DNA of 13,033 nucleotides from Flavobacteriales bacterium UBA1958. GTDB taxonomy: Bacteria > Bacteroidota > Bacteroidia > Flavobacteriales_D > Sanyastnellaceae. Under the pieces are notes generated by a model. That model saw nothing but the letters and a program-made list of their open reading frames with translations, was not told the DNA's origin and searched no databases. The stretch is from NCBI GenBank assembly GCA_002336675.1, contig DDEI01000027.1:7496-20528 (forward strand), read 5' to 3'. This document shows positions 1 to 6,537 of this stretch, in pieces. Within the stretch, counting starts at the first letter, position 1. Every line of letters begins with the position of its first letter. The translations under genes and the position numbers were made by a program.

Positions 1-339
1 GATGCTCCATCAGGTGTAGTTGATTTAATGCACGAGGTCTGTTACGATTGTCATTCTCACTCTGTACGGTACCCATGGTATGCCAATATAGCTCCAGTTT
101 CATGGTGGATTAAAGGGCATGTAAATCATGGTTTAGCGAAGGCGAACTATGCGGATTGGAATGCCTATACTAAGGTTGAAAAAGACAGTATTCTGACGGG
201 GAGTAGCCGGTTTGTAGGCTTGAAGTGGATGCCCATCATTACTTATAAAATCAATCATGCAGAGGCTAGATTATCTTTAGAGCAGAGAGAGATGCTTATT
301 TCATTCTTTGATTCAGAAAAAGCTAAGCTTTCTAAGTAG
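1..339 (+). CDS. Heme-binding domain (CxxCH) protein, 5'-truncated by window edge
   Basis: The reading frame is open from base 1, so the gene starts outside the window. An in-frame ATG at 28 is not a credible start because it lies inside the conserved domain. The visible part (112 codons) has a CYDCHS heme-attachment motif at codons 14-19, followed by PWY, then a PVSWW segment and HVNHG, and later a WMP segment and an H-x-x-A-x-L-S pattern. This order matches the Bacteroidota haem-binding domain family (Pfam Haem_bd), whose members are about 130-160 residues, so only the N-terminal signal or anchor region is probably missing. Family knowledge suggests a periplasmic c-type heme protein with the CxxCH cysteines binding heme covalently and a Met as possible distal ligand. 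The redox partner is unknown. The next gene downstream is on the opposite strand. Confidence 0.85.
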   Translation, partial: DAPSGVVDLMHEVCYDCHSHSVRYPWYANIAPVSWWIKGHVNHGLAKANYADWNAYTKVEKDSILTGSSRFVGLKWMPIITYKINHAEARLSLEQREMLISFFDSEKAKLSK

Positions 340-512
340 TTTAAAATCTGGAGACATTTCACTAATGTCATATCTCTCTTTAATAGGAGCAAAGAGTATT
401 AAAATTCCGTACCACCTTACGCTGAAATTAATGCGTTTAGTTAATCAGCTAGGAGCAGAGTGATGTCTGTAGTGGATTTTCCTTTAATTGCCTAAAAGAG
501 CTGTTTGTACTA

Positions 513-614
513 ATGAAGATGTTTATCTCTGGGTTTGGTCTATTGATGTTAGGCATAATCTTCTATATATTTCGAACGTTGTTAGTTAGAAAACCTTTAT
601 TAGAACATCTCTAA
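513..614 (+). CDS. Doubtful small single-pass membrane protein (33 aa)
   Basis: A short ATG ORF encodes 33 residues: a hydrophobic stretch at about residues 4-22 (rich in F, I, L, G) followed by a basic tail with R, R and K. This is the composition of a one-helix inner-membrane miniprotein with a cytoplasmic C-terminus. Against it, there is no clear ribosome binding site or promoter, and the last 15 bases overlap the 3' end of the ArsR-like gene on the other strand. It could be chance in an AT-rich spacer. No function can be assigned. Confidence 0.22.
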   Translation: MKMFISGFGLLMLGIIFYIFRTLLVRKPLLEHL

Positions 615-1205
615 CTGCTGGTCTTCGTTGACTTTCGGTTCTTTGCGAACACCGTAAATATCTAGCTGATTGTCAGTTACTTCTATAGTATTTTCTTTAA
701 CCTGCTTTACTGTTGGTTCTGACTTTGTAGGTTCTGCCATTAAAGGTGTTCCCGGATAATCGGGGTCTATGCTCATCTGGATTAGTTGAGCTTTGGCAGA
801 TGCTGTCTTTTTCTCTTTAGCTTCTGTGTTTCCCAGTATTTTTTCTGAATTGGAAACCAGCTCTTCGACCTTGTGTATCTCTTCAGTGTTAAGCAAAGGA
901 ATTTCTATTCTTTTTTTACTTTTAGTTAAGTGCTGAGAAATATAATTCTGAGCCGTTGACAGCGGTTCTTCATCTGCAGTGCAATAGGTAACTCTTCCTA
1001 TTCTTTTAAACTCAATGAGCCCAGCATTAGCTAAAATCTTTAAGTGTTTGGTAATTCCCTGACGAGTTATTTTAAATTCCTTAGAAACCGAGGAGATAGA
1101 TTCTTTTCTTTCGCTTTTTAAAACTAAATCGAAGATGGATCTTCGGGTAGAATCAGAGATTGCTTTAAGTACAGCTGTTAATCTTTTTTTTTCTTTATGT
1201 TTCAT
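600..1205 (-). CDS. ArsR-family winged-helix regulator with long polar C-terminal tail
   Basis: Residues about 6-92 form an ArsR-type winged helix: the STRRSIFDLV helix (19-28), the recognition region ITRQGITKHLKIL (46-58), and the wing with AGLIEFKRIGRVTYCT (61-76), ending in a PLSTAQNYI helix. These fit the ArsR subfamily often linked to SRPBCC genes, but no such gene is adjacent. I see no metal-binding cysteine pair (the only Cys is in the wing), so metal sensing is unlikely. The protein is 201 aa, about twice the family's usual 90-115. Residues about 100-201 are rich in K, E, T, S, P and Q and look disordered, with a short amphipathic segment at 105-125. The last five residues are QLEMF, which resembles a bacterial sliding-clamp binding motif. 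The target promoters are unknown; autoregulation is possible given dyads upstream. Confidence 0.85.
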   Translation of the reverse strand: MKHKEKKRLTAVLKAISDSTRRSIFDLVLKSERKESISSVSKEFKITRQGITKHLKILANAGLIEFKRIGRVTYCTADEEPLSTAQNYISQHLTKSKKRIEIPLLNTEEIHKVEELVSNSEKILGNTEAKEKKTASAKAQLIQMSIDPDYPGTPLMAEPTKSEPTVKQVKENTIEVTDNQLDIYGVRKEPKVNEDQQLEMF

Positions 1206-1552
1206 TCGATTTTCTCAACGTTGCCATGAGTTTTAGAACGGCAGCTAACTAGTTGCAATAATAAAGATAAGTACTCATTTTATTAGACTATTACAGCCTA
1301 AAGCAATAAACAAGTTTTTCACATACAGGATTTAATGGGTAATTCTGATTGGCTTAGTGGCTCCTAACATGGAATCATTGGCTGCTGTGGAAAAAGTGAA
1401 GCATTCCACTTTCCTATAATCTGAGCTTATCGTAAAGTCCGCCCATAGATTGAGGGCTAAGAAACAGCTAGCATTCAGTGCGACTATTGGCTATTATCAA
1501 GTGATTAAATCAGAACAACTGAACCTATTAATTCTCTAGTTTTACTTTCTCT
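1206..1552. other. Non-coding region between divergent ArsR-like and VWA genes
   Basis: This 347-bp stretch has no ORF longer than about 20 codons. Besides the dyads near the ArsR-like start it holds three copies of ATTGGCT (1348-1354, 1377-1383, 1486-1492) and an imperfect hairpin at 1389-1414 (GGAAAAAGTG against CACTTTCC, with a 2-nt bulge and an 8-nt loop). TAGTTTTA at 1537-1544 matches TAnnTTTG except for the last base and lies 8 bases before the VWA start, but no -33 element is seen at the right distance. Regulation of both flanking units may be read from here. Confidence 0.4.
1216..1269 (-). promoter_or_regulatory. Candidate promoter and paired dyads upstream of the ArsR-like gene
   Basis: Two 8-bp perfect palindromes, CAACGTTG (1216-1223) and AACTAGTT (1247-1254), have centres 31 bp apart, close to three helical turns, so both would face the same side of the DNA. 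On the minus strand TATCTTTA (1269-1262) matches the Bacteroidota -7 element TAnnTTTG except at the last base, which would put the transcription start near the second palindrome. No matching -33 TTG is seen at the usual spacing. Dimeric winged-helix repressors bind such dyads, so autoregulation is a plausible inference only. Confidence 0.25.
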
Positions 1553-2677
1553 ATGAATAAGAATAAAAAAAGCAGAAAAGGATTCAAATTTCAGCCGTAT
1601 GAGTTGCCAAATCATTCGAATTTCGATAAGTTGTTTGACGTGTTTAAAGAACTCATCACGCATACTTCCGGAGAATTGGATGAGGCTATAGAATGGCTTG
1701 ATGCATTAGACAAAGAATATAAGATTTCTGATGACGACTACTCTATGGATGACTTTTTAGAAGATCTAAAGAAAAGAGGCTATATAAGAGATGAGATCAA
1801 GCCGGATGGAAAAGGAGGGATGGCTATTACAGCTAAAACTGAAAGAGCCATAAGAAAAGGAGCGCTAGAACAGATCTTCGGAAAGATTAAAAAGAAAGGA
1901 GCAGGTGCACATAAAACCAATAAGGCCGGTCAGGGAGATGAGTTTACTGGAGACTTGAGAGAGTATCAGTTTGGAGATTCATTAGATAAAATTTCGATTA
2001 CAGAGAGCTTAAAGAATGCTCAAATAAATAATGGAATAGGTGATTTCTCACTCACTGAAAACGATTTAGTAGTTGAAGACACGCAGCACAAAGCTCAGAT
2101 GAGCACTGTGCTCATGATAGATATTAGTCACAGCATGATCCTTTATGGAGAAGATAGGATAACTCCAGCTAAAAAGGTAGCTATGGCGCTTGCGGAGCTA
2201 ATTACTACTCGATATCCTAAGGACACGTTAGATGTACTTGTATTTGGGAATGATGCGTGGACTATTTCTATAAAGGATTTGCCATATTTAAAGGTAGGCC
2301 CTTACCATACAAATACTGTGGCTGGTCTTCAGTTAGCTATGGATTTGCTGCGCAGAAAAAGAAATACCAATAAGCAAATATTTATGATTACCGACGGGAA
2401 GCCATCTTGTTTAAAAATGCCTGATGGAACGTATTACAAAAACAGCAATGGCTTAGATAGGTTTATAGTTGAAAAATGCTACAATATGGCTGCTCAAGCC
2501 CGTAAGCTTCATATTCCTATAACGACGTTTATGATAGCCCAAGATCCATACTTACAAAGTTTCGTGGAGAATTTCACCGCCTCTAATAAGGGAAAAGCCT
2601 TTTTTACAGGGCTCCAAGGGTTAGGAGAGATGATATTCCACGATTATGAAACTAACAGAAAAAAGAGAATTAGATAA
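1553..2677 (+). CDS. VWA-domain protein with complete MIDAS (chelatase D-like partner of AAA+ ATPase)
   Basis: This is a 374-residue soluble protein with no signal peptide or membrane segment. The N-terminal half (about 1-180) is charged and helical, with a Lys/Gly-rich linker at 111-130. The C-terminal half (about 184-365) is a von Willebrand A domain. Its metal-ion-dependent adhesion site is intact: D190-x-S192-x-S194 in the MIDISHS stretch, a Thr in HTNT (252-255), and D281 in ITDGKPS. The layout resembles the COG4867-type VWA proteins paired with chelatase-like AAA+ ATPases in Actinobacteria and other phyla. By analogy with ChlD/ChlI, CoxE/CoxD and RavA/ViaA, the VWA protein probably recruits a target or client and couples it to the ATPase ring in the cytoplasm. 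The real substrate is not known. The stop codon directly abuts the ATG of the ATPase gene. The ATG start lacks a Shine-Dalgarno sequence, which is normal in this phylum. Confidence 0.88.
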   Translation: MNKNKKSRKGFKFQPYELPNHSNFDKLFDVFKELITHTSGELDEAIEWLDALDKEYKISDDDYSMDDFLEDLKKRGYIRDEIKPDGKGGMAITAKTERAIRKGALEQIFGKIKKKGAGAHKTNKAGQGDEFTGDLREYQFGDSLDKISITESLKNAQINNGIGDFSLTENDLVVEDTQHKAQMSTVLMIDISHSMILYGEDRITPAKKVAMALAELITTRYPKDTLDVLVFGNDAWTISIKDLPYLKVGPYHTNTVAGLQLAMDLLRRKRNTNKQIFMITDGKPSCLKMPDGTYYKNSNGLDRFIVEKCYNMAAQARKLHIPITTFMIAQDPYLQSFVENFTASNKGKAFFTGLQGLGEMIFHDYETNRKKRIR

Positions 2678-4141
2678 ATGAATATCGATATTAAAACCTT
2701 AGGAGAGTTAAAGAAGGCAGGCTATACCTCCAAGTCCATAAAAGAAGAGCTTAGAGATAATTTAATAGTCAAATTACAGAACGCAGAAGAGACTTTTGCG
2801 GGGATTCACGGGTATGAAAATACGGTTGTACCAGAACTTGAGAGAGCGATACTTTCTAAGCACAATATCAACTTGTTAGGGTTGAGAGGTCAAGGAAAAA
2901 CTAGAATGGCCAGGCTAATGCTAAATTTGCTGGACGAATATATTCCTGTGGTGAAAGGATCGGAAATTAATGATGATCCTTTTAATCCTATTAGTTTACT
3001 GGCTAAAGAGGCTATTGCTGCGCAGGGTGATGACACTATGATAACATGGCTTCATCGTTCAGATCGATTCTTCGAGAAACTAGCCACTCCAGATGTAACG
3101 GTTTCTGACTTGATAGGAGATATAGACCCCATCAAAGCGGCTAACATGAAGCTAAGTTATGCCGATGAGCGTGTGCTCCACTTCGGAATGATTCCTAGAG
3201 CGAATAGATGCATTTTCGTAATTAACGAATTACCAGATTTACAAGCGAGAATACAGGTTTCACTGTTTAACATATTGGAAGAGGGAGATATTCAGATTAG
3301 AGGGTTTAAACTAAGAATGCCCTTAGATTTACAGTTTATATTCACGGCTAATCCAGAAGATTACACTAATAGAGGTAGCATAGTTACGCCGCTAAAGGAT
3401 AGAATAGGTTCTCAGATATTGACTCATTATCCAGAGGATATAGAAGTAGCCAGAACGATAACAGCGCAAGAATCTTCCAAAAAAGAAGACCGAATAATTA
3501 AAGTCCATGTGCCAGATATAGCGATGGATTTACTGGAGCAGATAGGTTTCGAGGCGAGAGGAAGTGAGTTTATAGATCACAAGAGTGGTATATCGGCTAG
3601 AATGAGTATTACAGCTTATGAAAACTTACTCAGTACAGCAGAAAGAAGAGCGTTACTTAATGGAGAAAAGGAAACCAGTGTTCGTTTTTCAGATATGGCT
3701 GGGATGATCCCGTCCATTACAGGAAAGGTTGAGTTGGTTTATGAGGGTGAGCAAGAAGGATCAGAGTACGTGGCATATAGGCTCATAGGAGAGGCTGCTA
3801 AAACATTATTCCCTGAGTACTTTCCTAAGATAGAGAAACTAGAGAAGGAAGATGAGGCTACTGCTTATGATGGTATTTTAAACTGGTTCTTCGAAGAGTC
3901 TAATTTTGAACTGCTGGATGAAAGTACGAATGCGGACTATGAAGGAAATTTAGATAAAATTAAGCCGCTGGATGAGTTGGTTAGAAACTCGCTTGCTGAG
4001 CTTAAAGCAGAGGATGCTAATTTCTTTAAGGAGTTTGTGCTCTGGAGTTTAGTAGAGTTTGATAAGTTGTCCAAAAAACGCTACACAGATGGATTTACAT
4101 TCAACGATAAGTATAACGAGTATATTTCAGGCTTGAATTAA
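2678..4141 (+). CDS. MoxR / Mg-chelatase ChlI-like AAA+ ATPase, operon partner of VWA protein
   Basis: The 487-residue protein has an AAA+ core at about 45-320. Walker A is G-L-R-G-Q-G-K-T at 68-75. Walker B is CIFVINE at 178-184, with Asn183 where most AAA+ proteins have Asp, while the catalytic Glu184 is kept. Sensor 1 is Asn225 in FTANPEDYT, the arginine-finger region is PLKDRIG (R242), and sensor 2 is likely R308 in GISARMSI. The ELPDLQARIQ and RGF segments after Walker B match the chelatase/MoxR-like helical insertion pattern. The C-terminal 130 residues are acidic and have no recognised domain. Such proteins form hexameric rings that remodel partner complexes with VWA proteins. The zero-base junction with the VWA gene implies translational coupling and near-equal synthesis. 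Automated pipelines may call this protein a magnesium chelatase or sigma-54 interaction protein, but no chlorophyll or sigma-54 genes are here, so those labels are not supported. Confidence 0.9.
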   Translation: MNIDIKTLGELKKAGYTSKSIKEELRDNLIVKLQNAEETFAGIHGYENTVVPELERAILSKHNINLLGLRGQGKTRMARLMLNLLDEYIPVVKGSEINDDPFNPISLLAKEAIAAQGDDTMITWLHRSDRFFEKLATPDVTVSDLIGDIDPIKAANMKLSYADERVLHFGMIPRANRCIFVINELPDLQARIQVSLFNILEEGDIQIRGFKLRMPLDLQFIFTANPEDYTNRGSIVTPLKDRIGSQILTHYPEDIEVARTITAQESSKKEDRIIKVHVPDIAMDLLEQIGFEARGSEFIDHKSGISARMSITAYENLLSTAERRALLNGEKETSVRFSDMAGMIPSITGKVELVYEGEQEGSEYVAYRLIGEAAKTLFPEYFPKIEKLEKEDEATAYDGILNWFFEESNFELLDESTNADYEGNLDKIKPLDELVRNSLAELKAEDANFFKEFVLWSLVEFDKLSKKRYTDGFTFNDKYNEYISGLN

Positions 4142-4249
4142 ATATTTTTTTGTTGTGTAAATCGTTCGGCTTTCAGCCAATACATAATAAGTAGGCGGTT
4201 TTGAAAAAGATTGAGCAGCTTTTATGTAACTTTAGGAATATTCGTTATT

Positions 4250-4306
4250 AAAAAAACTTCATTAAGAGGAGATTTTAAATCACCCATTAATGAAGCTCTA
4301 TTTTTT
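4250..4306. terminator. AT-rich, possibly bidirectional terminator between convergent genes
   Basis: CTTCATTAA (4257-4265) and TTAATGAAG (4287-4295) are perfect 9-bp inverted repeats. Inside them a second dyad, GATTTTAAATC (4271-4281), is separated from the outer arms by 5 bases on each side. Seven A's precede the hairpin and, after CTCTA, six T's follow it, so it could end transcripts from both strands. It lies between the ATPase stop (4141) and the esterase stop (4363), which face each other. The stem is AT-rich and the T-run is offset from it, so strength is uncertain. Confidence 0.45.
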
Positions 4307-4362
4307 AAGTACGCAAACTATCTCGAGATACCGTATTTGATAGTCTATCCAACTATGATTAA

Positions 4363-6225
4363 CTATTCTGTAACCATTTTTTTCTCAGAACTACCGTCGT
4401 CGTACATTTCTATAATAATACCGCGATAATCCGCTTTTATTTCTCTGCCTAAAACATCTGTTATTTTTACTAGCCTTCTAAGATTTGGATTAGAAGAGAT
4501 CTCACCAACAGATACTTGATTATCACATGAGCTGTCAAAGAAATTCCATATTTCCCTACTAGAGTCAATATCCATATTTCCAAATGCTCCTGGCCAGTCA
4601 TGCCCACCACCATTAACGGTATAAAGCCAAACCTGAAGACAATCATCTAGTTGACCATACTTCTCTATTGATACAGTACTTCCGTCTCCCTGGTCTATGT
4701 TGGGAGCGTCATATTCTTCGAGTAATACTAAACCTTGATTGGTGACTAGGTAATCTATAGCATCTGGTATGCTAGGGTAGGCGCCCCAGTCATCATTGTT
4801 ATTAGGGTCTCCCTCATAATACGTGACGTTATCATTTGTTCCATGAATCTCTAAAACAGAAACTGGATAGGGAAGTGTACATTCATCCATAATGCTCTGC
4901 TTGAAAAATCCGGCTACTGGAGCTACTGCGCTAAAGGTGTCACCAGCTTCGCAAGCTAGTAAATAACAGAAATCTCCTCCGTTAGAAAGGCCTGTGCAGT
5001 ATACTCTTTCAGGGTTTAAGGAATTATTAGATTGTAAATAGGTATTCAAATCTAGTAAAAATGCCACATCATCTACCGTTTCGTTATTCTGAAAATCATA
5101 ATCTACATTAAAGAATGTATTTCCAAATGAGTCTTCTATTCCCTGAGGGTAACACACAGCAAATCCAAATTCATCTGCAACTTCATTAAACCTAGAGTAA
5201 TCCATAATTCCTTCGGCAGAACCGGTATATCCATGACATACAAATACTATAGGACAGTTATCAGGAGCATCACTAGGATGGTAATAAATATAATCTCTTT
5301 CTATACCGCCACTTGTCAGTGTCCCTGAGTCAGAGACGGTAATATTAATAGTTTGACTATCATTCCCTGAGTTGTCGTCAGAAATTCCTTCATTCACATT
5401 TACGATGCTCACAGTTACTTCATAACTACCAGAAGAAGGGATCAATAATTCTTCTTGGAATTCGAAAGTATAGCTTTCTAAAGATGCTAAGTTAATGCCC
5501 GAGAAAACTTCACTAAACTCAGTAGTTCCAGCTTGCCATGAAAGTTCGAATGAGGTAATGTTTTCTGCCCCTAGATTAGTTACTATACCTGTCACAGCTT
5601 GCGAGATTCCGGGATTTACTTCCGTATCTAAAGTGAGGTTAGAAATAGCCAGGTCTATACCTTCTGGTTCGAAAACCATCACATTATCTAATGCCCAGCC
5701 AAATAACCACCCACCATCATCATCGTATCTAAAAGCGACTAAGACATTGTCATTCCCTGATAAGCTTGAAAGATTTACATTTCGAGTACCCCACTCGCCT
5801 TCTACCGAACCATAAATTTCTTCTAAAATTTGCCAGGTTTGTCCGTTATCTATGGAGTATTCAATAAAGGCGTTTTCGAAAGCGCCATCTAAATTACCCT
5901 CATCATAATAGTTATCAAATGTTAATGATACTGAGGTGGAGCCAGAAAGGTCTAATGGTGCCATGATTAAATAATCCATGCCTTTATCGCAGTCACATTC
6001 ATCATCATTAGTGGCTATAATATTTCCGTGGTTCGCGATCTCCCAATATTGACTTTCCAATTGGTTCGCTGTGCCTAGAAGCCATCCTCCATCAGAGGCA
6101 TTGGTTTGTTGGCTCCATCCGTCAGGTAAGTCACCGCTTTCGAAGTCTTCGGAGATAAGAATGTTCTGTCCAATAGAGAAAACAGAAAGAAGGAGAATGG
6201 CGAATAGGATTGAATAATTCTTCAT
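4363..6225 (-). CDS. Secreted multidomain esterase (LpqC / PHB depolymerase-like) with T9SS-like C-terminus
   Basis: Domains in order over 620 residues: a signal peptide (1-20, cleavage probably after IGQ); a beta-sandwich module of the choice-of-anchor/MAM-like type (about 24-186) with WSQQ, FIEYSIDNGQTW and GWALDNV; a CARDB-like Ig fold (about 190-297, starting DLAISNLTL and containing VTNLGAENI); an alpha/beta hydrolase (about 305-565); and a C-terminal sorting-like region (about 575-620, with ITDVLGREI and YDDGSSEKK). The hydrolase matches the LpqC/COG3509 family: oxyanion HGYTG at 331-335, nucleophile Ser414 in GLSNGG, acid Asp465 in HGTND, and base His542 in GGGHDWPG. Known members are feruloyl or acetyl esterases and polyhydroxybutyrate depolymerases; the exact substrate here is open. 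The protein is expected to cross the inner membrane by Sec and the outer membrane by T9SS. The gene stands alone and faces the VWA-AAA+ operon. Confidence 0.88.
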   Translation of the reverse strand: MKNYSILFAILLLSVFSIGQNILISEDFESGDLPDGWSQQTNASDGGWLLGTANQLESQYWEIANHGNIIATNDDECDCDKGMDYLIMAPLDLSGSTSVSLTFDNYYDEGNLDGAFENAFIEYSIDNGQTWQILEEIYGSVEGEWGTRNVNLSSLSGNDNVLVAFRYDDDGGWLFGWALDNVMVFEPEGIDLAISNLTLDTEVNPGISQAVTGIVTNLGAENITSFELSWQAGTTEFSEVFSGINLASLESYTFEFQEELLIPSSGSYEVTVSIVNVNEGISDDNSGNDSQTINITVSDSGTLTSGGIERDYIYYHPSDAPDNCPIVFVCHGYTGSAEGIMDYSRFNEVADEFGFAVCYPQGIEDSFGNTFFNVDYDFQNNETVDDVAFLLDLNTYLQSNNSLNPERVYCTGLSNGGDFCYLLACEAGDTFSAVAPVAGFFKQSIMDECTLPYPVSVLEIHGTNDNVTYYEGDPNNNDDWGAYPSIPDAIDYLVTNQGLVLLEEYDAPNIDQGDGSTVSIEKYGQLDDCLQVWLYTVNGGGHDWPGAFGNMDIDSSREIWNFFDSSCDNQVSVGEISSNPNLRRLVKITDVLGREIKADYRGIIIEMYDDGSSEKKMVTE

Positions 6226-6537
6226 GAAAATAAGAGGTTGATTGAGTTTAAAAGTTATTTATATGCAGTCAAAAAATAGAAGTAAGACTTGAGTCCTTAA
6301 AAAGAAGAGGTGTAATTTACGAAAACTGCTATTTTTTTTGACAAATTATAATAAATTAGTTATTCACCAAGACTTAAAATCTCACTCTCATATAGAACCA
6401 AAAAAAACATAAGAAACATTGAGATATCAAAGATGTGAGGTTGATTTACGTGTAGCTAATACACGGTCTTTGCCTGTGATAGACAATTAGCCTTGTTTAA
6501 GGTTTGTTTTTGATTGCCAATGTTATATTATTGAACA
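6226..6537. other. Non-coding region between divergent esterase and KAS III-like genes
   Basis: This 312-bp AT-rich spacer contains no credible ORF. It holds a run of eight T's followed by GACA near 6332-6343, and a hairpin at 6449-6465 (CGTGTA, loop GCTAA, TACACG; 6-bp perfect stem) about 70 bases before the KAS III-like start, a possible operator. The promoter of the KAS III-like gene lies at its right end. I could not identify a convincing promoter for the esterase gene on the minus strand. Confidence 0.4.
6503..6533 (+). promoter_or_regulatory. Bacteroidota-type promoter abutting the KAS III-like start codon
   Basis: TTTG (6503-6506), a spacer of exactly 19 bases, and TATTATTG (6526-6533) match the consensus TTTG-N19-TAnnTTTG with one mismatch. 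Only four bases (AACA) separate the -7 element from the ATG at 6538. Transcription would start at or next to the start codon, implying a leaderless or nearly leaderless mRNA. It also supports the chosen start. Confidence 0.5.

Noticed and set aside
345..354. 10-mer AATCTGGAGA repeated near 10624, both just after stop codons
   Set aside because: Many 10-mer pairs are expected by chance in 13 kb, and there is no wider similarity around either copy.
353..369. Hairpin GACATT / AATGTC 13 bases after the first stop codon as a terminator
   Set aside because: The stem is only 6 bp, AT-rich and without a following T-run, so it is too weak to call.
365..463. 32-residue plus-strand ORF after the heme-binding gene
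   Set aside because: No ribosome binding site or promoter, the composition is unremarkable, and its ATG lies inside a small hairpin (353-369).
1553..4141. Reading the VWA-AAA+ pair as a chlorophyll Mg-chelatase or as a phage-defence system
   Set aside because: No tetrapyrrole genes, nuclease or other effector, or defence genes are nearby, so neither is supported.
4211..4429. 72-codon plus-strand ORF
   Set aside because: It has a non-ATG start, runs through the terminator-like hairpin and into the antisense of the esterase 3' end, and has no domain signal.
5495..5815. 106-codon plus-strand ORF inside the esterase gene
   Set aside because: It is antisense to conserved coding sequence and has no protein-like features.
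6338..6366. TTGACA as an E. coli-type -35 box
   Set aside because: Primary sigma factors of Bacteroidota do not use this hexamer, and the -10 at N17 is poor.
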